Below are positions 56,860 to 64,000 of a stretch of 64,000 bases of DNA, piece by piece (position 1 is the stretch's first letter; each line of letters begins with the position of its first letter). The translations under genes and the position numbers were made by a program. The notes under the pieces are model-generated. The model was given only the letters and a program-made list of their open reading frames with translations, was not told the origin of the DNA and made no database searches. Origin of the DNA: Rhodococcus sp. KRD162 (GTDB taxonomy: Bacteria > Actinomycetota > Actinomycetes > Mycobacteriales > Mycobacteriaceae); contig NZ_JABFAU010000003.1 in NCBI RefSeq assembly GCF_017168335.1, positions 647,561 through 711,560 of the forward strand, read 5' to 3'.

Positions 56860-57300
56860 ATGGAGGCTGTGGCAGCGATCATTTGGCTCATAGCGGCAGT
56901 GGTACTGGCCGGTGCCGAAGCAATGACAGGCGACTTCTTTCTTCTGATGATCGCCGGTGGTGCCCTGGGCACTGCGGGCGTCTCGGCTCTGACCGATTTC
57001 CCGGTGTGGGTCGATGCGATCGTCTTCGGTGTGCTTTCACTGGCATTGGTGCTCGGGTTGAGGCCGATTCTGTTGCGGCGCTTCGCACATCCGCCCGATA
57101 CTCCGATGGGCGTGGCCGCGCTCACCGGAAAGAGTGCGGTCGTTCTCGAACAGATCACTGCCCACGAAGGTCAGATCAAGCTCGGTGGTGAGGTGTGGTC
57201 CGCTCGTCCTCTCGACGAGACCGAGGTCTACGCCCCTGGTACCACCGTGACCGTGATGGAAATTGACGGCGCTACCGCCGTCGTATGGAAGGGACCGTAG
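56860..57300 (+). CDS. NfeD-like membrane protein
   Basis: 146 residues: two N-terminal helices (IIWLIAAVVLAGAEAM, FFLLMIAGGALGTAGVSAL), a third helix VDAIVFGVLSLALVLGL, and a C-terminal OB-fold domain GKSAVVLEQITAHEGQIKLGGEVWSARP, as in NfeD proteins. NfeD associates with band-7/stomatin proteins, encoded next (3 nt gap). Homologue of Rv1487. Likely acts in membrane microdomain or quality control. Confidence 0.9.
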   Translation: MEAVAAIIWLIAAVVLAGAEAMTGDFFLLMIAGGALGTAGVSALTDFPVWVDAIVFGVLSLALVLGLRPILLRRFAHPPDTPMGVAALTGKSAVVLEQITAHEGQIKLGGEVWSARPLDETEVYAPGTTVTVMEIDGATAVVWKGP

Positions 57301-57303
57301 CCA

Positions 57304-58488
57304 GTGGAAGCACTCATCGCACTGGCTGTCATCGTCGCGTTCGTCGCGGTGCTGATGGCCAAGTCCATCTCGATCGTTCCGCAGGCCGACGCCGCCGTCA
57401 TCGAACGGCTCGGCCGTTACACGCGCACCGTGTCCGGCCAGCTGACGTTCCTCGTGCCGTTCGTCGACCGCATTCGCGCCAAGGTCGATCTACGCGAGCG
57501 GGTCGTGTCGTTTCCCCCTCAGCCGGTGATCACCAAGGACAACCTGACGGTGTCGATCGACACCGTCGTCTATTTCCAGGTGACCAACCCGCAGTCGGCC
57601 GTGTACGAGATCAACAACTACATCGTCGGTGTCGAGCAGTTGACCACCACCACTCTGCGTAACGTCGTCGGCGGCATGACGCTGGAGGAAACCCTCACCT
57701 CGCGTGATTCGATCAACGGCCAACTGCGCGTCGTGCTGGACGAGGCGACCGGCCGTTGGGGTCTGCGTGTGGCTCGAGTCGAGCTCAAGAGCATCGATCC
57801 GCCACCGTCGATCCAGGAGTCGATGGAGAAGCAGATGAAGGCCGATCGTGAGAAGCGAGCGACCATCCTCACCGCCGAGGGACATCGTGAGTCGGCGATC
57901 AAGACGGCCGAGGGCGACAAGCAGAGTCGAATTCTCGCGGCCGAGGGTGGCAAGCAGGCAGCCATCCTCACCGCGGAGGGTGAGCGGCAGTCTCGGATAC
58001 TGCGGGCGCAGGGTGACCGGGCCGCGAAGTACCTCGAAGCGCAGGGCCAGGCCAAGGCTATCGAGAAGGTGTTCGGTGCCATCAAGGCAGGCAAGCCGAC
58101 GCCAGAACTGCTCGCGTATCAGTACATGCAGACGCTGCCGCAGATGGCGCAGGGTGATGCGAACAAGGTGTGGATGATCCCGAGCGATTTCGGCGATGCA
58201 CTCAAGGGATTCGCCAAGACTCTCGGTGCGCCCGGAGAGGACGGGGTGTTCCGGTACGAGCCCAACGAATCGGACGGCAACGAGCCCAAGCCCGAGGACG
58301 ACTCGGACGAGGTCGCCGAATGGTTCGAGACCAAGACCGATCCGGCGGTGGCCGAGGCGGTCAAGGCGGCAGAGGCGGTGGCGCGCAAGCCGGTCGACAC
58401 CTCGTTGGCGGCGGCCCCTGAGCTGTCGAAGGGATTGGACATCGGTGCTCTGTCGGCGTCGCCGAAGGCGGAGCCGGAACAGCGCTGA
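57304..58488 (+). CDS. SPFH/band 7 (stomatin-like) protein
   Basis: 394 residues: N-terminal membrane anchor (ALIALAVIVAFVAVLMA), the SPFH domain with IVPQADAAVIERLGRYTRTVSGQLTFLVPFVDRIRAKVDLRERVV, a coiled-coil with repeats of AEGDKQSRILAAEGGKQAAILTAEGERQSRIL, and an acidic C-terminal tail. Forms a pair with NfeD above; homologue of Rv1488. Such proteins build lipid-raft-like domains and scaffold proteases. Confidence 0.93.
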   Translation: MEALIALAVIVAFVAVLMAKSISIVPQADAAVIERLGRYTRTVSGQLTFLVPFVDRIRAKVDLRERVVSFPPQPVITKDNLTVSIDTVVYFQVTNPQSAVYEINNYIVGVEQLTTTTLRNVVGGMTLEETLTSRDSINGQLRVVLDEATGRWGLRVARVELKSIDPPPSIQESMEKQMKADREKRATILTAEGHRESAIKTAEGDKQSRILAAEGGKQAAILTAEGERQSRILRAQGDRAAKYLEAQGQAKAIEKVFGAIKAGKPTPELLAYQYMQTLPQMAQGDANKVWMIPSDFGDALKGFAKTLGAPGEDGVFRYEPNESDGNEPKPEDDSDEVAEWFETKTDPAVAEAVKAAEAVARKPVDTSLAAAPELSKGLDIGALSASPKAEPEQR

Positions 58489-58502
58489 GGCACGGCTTTC
58501 GG

Positions 58503-59009
58503 TCAGTTGATCAGAGCGGTGCCCACGCCGCCTGCTGCCAGTGCCCACAGCACACTGGCGAAGGTGCCGATGATGAATTGTTCGGAAGCGTGGGACTCGC
58601 GGAGTTCGGGGTAGCGCGCGAGTCCCTTGACGGCCAGCACGATGGCGATGCCCTCCGGCCAACCGGCGAGGATCGACACTGCCACGGCCACGCGTTCGAG
58701 GACGCCGATGATCAGTCCTCCACGGAGCGGCTCGACCGGATCTTCTCCGGTCGAGTCGTTCTGTCGTCGGGCGACCCGAAATACCGTCGGTACGGCCGCG
58801 GTGCCGCCCATCGCGGCGGCGAGCACGCTGAGGACTATCCCGACGGCGTGGCCGAGACCGTAGGCAGGCCCGGCCACGATCGCCAGGATCGCCGCGACGG
58901 CCAGGAGTGTCGTTGCGATCGTCGTGGGTAGCCACCGGCGAGCGCCGGTGCTGGGGACGACCGCGGCGAGTGCGGCCAGTGCGAGAAGAACGAGGGCGAT
59001 GATGATCAT
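58503..59009 (-). CDS. Membrane protein, partner of a SatD-like regulator
   Basis: 168 residues with about four to five helices (MIIIALVLLALAALAAVV; TIATTLLAVAAILAIVAG; AVGIVLSVLAAAMGGTA; and two at the C-terminus). The C-terminal part GGLIIGVLERVAVAVSILAGWPEGIAI ... KGLARYPEL ... ASEQFIIGTFASVLWALAAGG resembles the C-terminal module of DUF3307-type membrane proteins (IG-LER, K-AR, E-IGT pattern), by eye. It overlaps the regulator by 4 nt (ATGA), so they are co-expressed. Function unknown. Confidence 0.7.
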   Translation of the reverse strand: MIIIALVLLALAALAAVVPSTGARRWLPTTIATTLLAVAAILAIVAGPAYGLGHAVGIVLSVLAAAMGGTAAVPTVFRVARRQNDSTGEDPVEPLRGGLIIGVLERVAVAVSILAGWPEGIAIVLAVKGLARYPELRESHASEQFIIGTFASVLWALAAGGVGTALIN

Positions 59010-59605
59010 GGCCGGTGACTTCCTGTGGTGTTCGCGGCGTCGAGCAGTCGAGCGGCGAGGGTACGGCCTGCGGTTTCGATGTGCCAGCCGGCGACCGAGA
59101 GCCGTTGTGACATTGCTTGCTTGCTGATTTTCAACTGTTCTGCTGCGTCGGTTTGCGACAGTCCGCGAGCCATGAGCGCGACCGCTTCCCGGCCGGGATC
59201 CGTGCGTCGATCGATGAGCAGGGCCACCAGGGTCGATGCCGTCTCCGCGTCCTCTGCTGCGGCGGGGTCGGGTCCGCTGACGGCAAGCGCCACGGGTGCG
59301 TTCTTTGCTCTGTTCACGGCTTCACGAGCTGCCTCGAAGGCCGGCCCGCGGCCCGCGCGCGTGGTTTCCGGGAGTGGAAGCTCGACGGGCCCGATGCCGA
59401 TTCCCACGGTCCAGTGCCGTGTGGATATCAGTTCGAGGGCGATGGTCACGACGGTGTCTGCGTTGTCGGATACCGCCTGTACTTCGTCGCCTGCGGTGCG
59501 ATCGAAGGGCCGAATCAGCTGGTGTTCGCGATATCGGTCGAGGAGTTCGGGCACCCGGTCGATATCGCGTCTACTGCGACGTTGGTCCACGGTCAGCACG
59601 AACAT
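59006..59605 (-). CDS. SatD-like regulator with a helix-turn-helix
   Basis: 199 residues: an N-terminal domain MFVLTVDQRRSRRDIDRVPELLDRY and RTAGDEVQAVSDNADTVV like SatD-family proteins, and a C-terminal helix-turn-helix GREAVALMARGLSQTDAAEQLKISKQAMSQRLSVAGWHI (about residues 138-176). It is read from a leaderless-type promoter and is coupled to the membrane protein downstream. Its likely operators are duplicated just upstream. Ligand and stimulus unknown. SatD was named in a Streptococcus acid-tolerance locus; that role does not transfer. Confidence 0.72.
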   Translation of the reverse strand: MFVLTVDQRRSRRDIDRVPELLDRYREHQLIRPFDRTAGDEVQAVSDNADTVVTIALELISTRHWTVGIGIGPVELPLPETTRAGRGPAFEAAREAVNRAKNAPVALAVSGPDPAAAEDAETASTLVALLIDRRTDPGREAVALMARGLSQTDAAEQLKISKQAMSQRLSVAGWHIETAGRTLAARLLDAANTTGSHRP

Positions 59606-59611
59606 GTGACA

Positions 59612-59640
59612 AGGTTAGATCGTTGATACCAGTTGGTCAA
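59612..59640 (-). promoter_or_regulatory. Leaderless promoter of the SatD-like gene
   Basis: On the minus strand: -35 TTGACC (59635-59640), 17-bp spacer, -10 TAACCT (59612-59617), then 6 nt and the ATG (59605). The -35 overlaps the stop codon of the upstream TVP38 gene. An imperfect palindrome TTGATACCAGTTGGTCAA (59623-59640, plus strand) covers the spacer. Confidence 0.7.
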
Positions 59641-59682
59641 GCTTCCAGACTTGATTGCTGAGAGTCAAGCTTCTGGACTTGA
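59637..59682. repeat. Duplicated operator-like repeat upstream of the SatD-like gene
   Basis: Two 18-mers, 59637-59654 and 59665-59682, differ at only 2 of 18 positions. Each has TCAAG and CTTGA arms around an 8-nt spacer. They lie in the last codons of the TVP38 gene and at the upstream edge of the -35 of the SatD-like gene. Their spacing of 28 bp (start to start) fits side-by-side binding of one factor. Confidence 0.7.
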
Positions 59683-60353
59683 CCACCTCCCTCGGATTCG
59701 GACTCGAGGCCCGACTTGCGCGACAGTCGCCAGTCGACGAACAGGCCGGTGAGGCCGATCGCGATGCACACCGCGGACACCACCAACAGTGCTGGATGCG
59801 AATTGCCTCCGATGGCTCCGCCGATCAGGACTATCCCGAGAGTGCCCGGCAGCATGCCTGCCGCCGTTGCCGCCGCGAACGGCACAACACGCACCGCCGA
59901 CACACCGCAGGCATAGTTCACCAACGAGAAGGGCACCGGAGCGATCAGCCGCAGTGAGCCCACAGCGAGCCACCCACGTCGGCGCAGGCTGTCGTCGATC
60001 GAGTCCAGGGCCGAGTGCGACATCCGTGCTGCCACTGCTTCCCGACCGATCGCACGGACCAGAAGCAGAGCCACGATCGCGCTGACCGTCGACGCCCCGA
60101 TGGTGACTGCCAAACCGGTCAGCGGTCCGAACAGGACTCCGGCGCTGAGCGTGAACAAGGTTCTCGGCACCGGCGCGATGGTGACGAGCGCATGGACCGC
60201 GCAGAACACGAGCGGGAACGCAGGACCGACGGATATGCCCCATTGGCGAATCTGATCGATACTCGGATGAGGTACCAACACGGCCACGAGGGCGAAGACG
60301 ATGATCATCACCACCAACGCGAGCAGTCGGAGGTCGCGCAGGTGCCGGGTCAC
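59637..60353 (-). CDS. TVP38/TMEM64 (DedA-type) membrane protein
   Basis: 238 residues with about six helices and the SNARE-associated-Golgi (DedA) domain: FTLSAGVLFGPLTGLAVTIGASTVSAIVALLLVRAIGR and LRLIAPVPFSLVNYACGVSAVRVVPFAAATAAGMLPGT with the conserved RxxPxxPxxxxNY-like pattern. Homologue of Rv1491c. GTG start at 60353. The last residues (QKLDSQQSSLEA) are encoded by the duplicated operator-like repeat, so the C-terminus may vary freely. Membrane lipid or transport role is unproven. Confidence 0.85.
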   Translation of the reverse strand: MTRHLRDLRLLALVVMIIVFALVAVLVPHPSIDQIRQWGISVGPAFPLVFCAVHALVTIAPVPRTLFTLSAGVLFGPLTGLAVTIGASTVSAIVALLLVRAIGREAVAARMSHSALDSIDDSLRRRGWLAVGSLRLIAPVPFSLVNYACGVSAVRVVPFAAATAAGMLPGTLGIVLIGGAIGGNSHPALLVVSAVCIAIGLTGLFVDWRLSRKSGLESESEGGGQVQKLDSQQSSLEA

Positions 60354-60450
60354 GAGAGGTCAGCGTACCGGCGTGAAGTGACACTCGGTTTCTTCTGGAC
60401 AGCCGAACCGTGCCACCGCGGACCTCGAACGCTGCGCCGGCAGCACCGAA

Positions 60451-60468
60451 CGTGAGGTGAACCTCACG
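60451..60468. promoter_or_regulatory. Palindromic operator candidate upstream of mutA
   Basis: CGTGAGGT-GA-ACCTCACG is a perfect 8-bp inverted repeat, 79-96 bp before the mutA start, in the gap between the divergent TVP38 and mutA genes. Its symmetry and short spacer indicate a protein-binding site rather than a terminator. Confidence 0.5.
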
Positions 60469-60480
60469 ATAGCCTGCAAC

Positions 60481-60502
60481 GAAGTGGGGTTAGCATCACT
60501 TC
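60481..60502. promoter_or_regulatory. Second inverted repeat upstream of mutA
   Basis: GAAGTG-(10 nt)-CACTTC at 60481-60486 and 60497-60502 with GTTAGCAT in between; the TTAGCAT could include the -10 of mutA. A GAGGGAG lies before the GTG start of mutA. Confidence 0.4.
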
Positions 60503-60546
60503 AAGTCGGGCGCAGTACCACCCGCCGAACCGAGGGAGCAGCACAC

Positions 60547-62432
60547 GTGTCCATCGCGTCGCACGAAGATGCCGCACGCAGCGCCCATGCGGCCTGGCAA
60601 CGAGCAGTGGCCGGTGTGTTGGCCAAATCGCGCCGGGTCGACACGTCCGAGCTGCCCGCCGATCCCGAACACCTACTCGATTCGACGACCTACGACGCCA
60701 TCACGGTGTCCCCGCTGTACACCGCGCTCGACGAGCGCCCGGAAGGTCCTCTGCCCGGGCAGTTTCCATTCCTGCGGGGCCGTGACCGGTATCGGGACGT
60801 CAACGCGGGTTGGAAGGTGTGCACCCGCCACGGCTCGGTCCGCGGAGACGGCGCCGACGACGCCACGACGCTCAACTCCCAGATACTCGATTCGCTCGCC
60901 AACGGCACCAGTGCCCTGTGGTTGACGGTCGGAGCCGGTGGTGTCGATCCGACGGCATTGCCGGAGGTTCTGCAGGGAGTATTCCTCGAGCTCGCGCCGC
61001 TGACGATCGACGCGCAGGGCGAGGTGAAGGCCGCAGCAGCAGCGTTGTTCGCAGTACTGGACGCGGCCGACATCGACGATCGCGCCGCTGTGGACATCCG
61101 GCTCGGAGTGGACACTCTCACCGCTCGCGTGGGCGAAACCCGGTCGATCGAGATGGCCGACGCACTCGATCTGATCCGCGCCTGTGTCGCCCGAGACGAG
61201 TCGGTTCGCGCGATCACCGTCGACGGCACCGTATTTCACAATCTCGGATCCGCTGACGCCCAGGAGCTCGGCGCGTCGATCGCCGCGGGCCTGGAATACC
61301 TCCGGTCCATGACGGCCGCCGGAGTGAGCATCACGGAGGCGCTGCGGCAGGTCGAATTTAGATTCGCTGCCAGCGACGACCAGTTCCTGACCATCGCGAA
61401 ATTCAGGGCTGCACGCATTCTGTGGGCGCGCATCGCACAGGTCTGCGGAGCACCGGATGCCGGTGATGCCCCACAGCATGCGGTGACCTCGGAAGCGATG
61501 ATGTCGCAGCGTGATCCATGGGTGAACATGCTGCGGACCACGCTGGCGGCGTTCGGAGCAGGCGTCGGCGGCGCGGATTCGGTGACGGTCCTGCCGTTCG
61601 ATGCGGCCCTGGGCGGTGGGGCAGCAGGAGTATCGAAGACATTCGCCGCGCGCATCGCCAGAAACACTCAGTTGTTGCTCCTCGAGGAGGCCCACCTCGG
61701 CCGGGTTCTGGATCCGGGTGCGGGGTCCTGGTACATCGAGGATCTCACTGCCTCGGTGGCCGCGAAGGCATGGGAGTTCTTCCAGAGCGTCGAGGCGACG
61801 GGCGGATTCAGCGCCGCCGTCGAAAACGGTTCACTCGTAGCGGCGCTCGAGAAGACCCGCGCCGAACGTGATTCCGATGTCGCCCACCGAGTGACCCCGT
61901 TGACCGGCGTCAACGAATTTCCGAATCTGGCCGAGGCACCACTGACTCCGCAGCAGAGCGCCCCGCAGGGCTCGCGCACGGTCTACCGCTACGGCCGAGC
62001 ATTCGAAGCTCTCCGCGATCGTTCCGATGCCTTTCTCGCCGAGCACGATTGCCGCCCCACAGTGCTACTGATACCGCTGGGGAGCGTCGCCGAACACAAC
62101 GTTCGAACCACGTTCGCGTCGAACCTGTTGGCGTCCGGCGGAATCGAGGCCGTGAACCCCGGGCCGTTGACCGTGGACGCCATCGCCGGATCGGTCGAGG
62201 CCTCCGGAGCCTCCGTCGCCGTGGTGTGCGGCACCGACAGCAGATACACCGAGGAGGCCGCCACAGCCGTGGATGCACTGCGCGCGGCGGGTGTTTCACA
62301 GGTACTGCTTGCCGGACCGGAGAAGATCTTCGCCGGCATCGAAGGCGCGTCACGCCCCGATGGCTTCCTGACCGCGAAGGTCGATGCCGTCGCCGTGCTG
62401 ACCGAACTTCTCGACACGCTGGGAGCGAAGAA

Positions 62433-62436
<4 letters not shown>
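60547..62436 (+). CDS. mutA: Methylmalonyl-CoA mutase, small subunit
   Basis: Non-catalytic beta-type subunit of the cobalamin-dependent mutase that converts methylmalonyl-CoA and succinyl-CoA. 629 residues with the barrel features [85 protein letters not shown] and a C-terminal flavodoxin-like domain lacking the DxHxxG cobalamin motif, as expected for the small subunit. The GTG at 60547 is chosen from its ribosome binding site and homologues. Stop overlaps the mutB GTG. Confidence 0.93.

Positions 62437-64000
<1,564 letters not shown>

Noticed and set aside
60451-60468. IdeR/DtxR iron box upstream of mutA
   Set aside because: AGGT and ACCT are present but separated by only 2 nt, whereas the DtxR-type box needs a longer centre; the symmetric palindrome points to another regulator.

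Overview
The window is one continuous stretch of a high-GC actinobacterial chromosome. Gene content and order match the M. tuberculosis Rv1407-Rv1493 region closely (rsmB-rpe-ribD ... uvrC-rapZ-yvcK-whiA ... gap-pgk-tpiA-secG ... opcA-zwf-tal-tkt-ctaB-qor ... ctaA-ABC-mptB | sufRBDCSU-sufT ... ABC-F-acnR-acn ... ripA-moxR1-DUF58-VWA-fabG1-inhA-hemH ... nfeD-band7 ... mutAB). MptB, an InhA-type FAS-II reductase and RipA point to a mycolic-acid/arabinogalactan bacterium. The extra ppc, Ku, lycopene cyclase and carotenoid-type gene content fit a Rhodococcus-like member of the Mycobacteriales better than Mycobacterium. Many starts are GTG, and 1-4 nt ATGA/GTGA overlaps are common. I see no insertion sequence, prophage, CRISPR array, tRNA or rRNA.

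Layout. 1-5126: tail of rsmB, an MmcQ/YjbR protein, then rpe and the riboflavin operon ribD-ribC-ribBA-ribH with a PH-domain membrane protein. 5199-10235: uvrC-rapZ-yvcK-whiA. 10357-16671: triose-phosphate glycolysis (gap-pgk-tpiA), secG and ppc, with two long perfect hairpins. 16980-23411 (minus strand): the pentose phosphate operon tkt-tal-zwf-opcA-pgl. 23826-31016: heme A biosynthesis (ctaB, ctaA), a quinone oxidoreductase, an ABC-2 exporter and the lipoglycan mannosyltransferase MptB. 31144-37603: the SUF iron-sulfur operon with its repressor SufR. 37625-40567: Ku, a lycopene cyclase and an SDR on the minus strand, in place of the genes found here in M. tuberculosis. 40723-45864: an ABC-F protein, then AcnR and aconitase. 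46211-52200: cell-wall region (DUF6676-like membrane protein, RipA hydrolase, MoxR1-DUF58-VWA). 52267-55071: fabG1-inhA-hemH. 55097-60353: less characterised genes (Rv1486c-like, DUF3097, NfeD, band 7, a SatD-like regulator with a membrane partner, a TVP38 protein). 60547-64000: methylmalonyl-CoA mutase, large subunit cut by the window end.

The most useful new observations are regulatory. An ACACT-N5-TGTGA site overlaps the sufR start codon, and the recalled AcnR consensus CAGNACnnnCGTACTG is matched exactly upstream of acn. A TetR-like palindrome and a predicted leaderless promoter precede fabG1-inhA. A palindrome and a ~250-nt leader precede ripA. A compact two-gene SatD-like/membrane module has a predicted leaderless promoter embedded with duplicated operator-like repeats in the end of the upstream gene. 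That module is the best candidate here for a poorly described system.

Functions are assigned from recognisable motifs and remembered family sequences. No database search was run.
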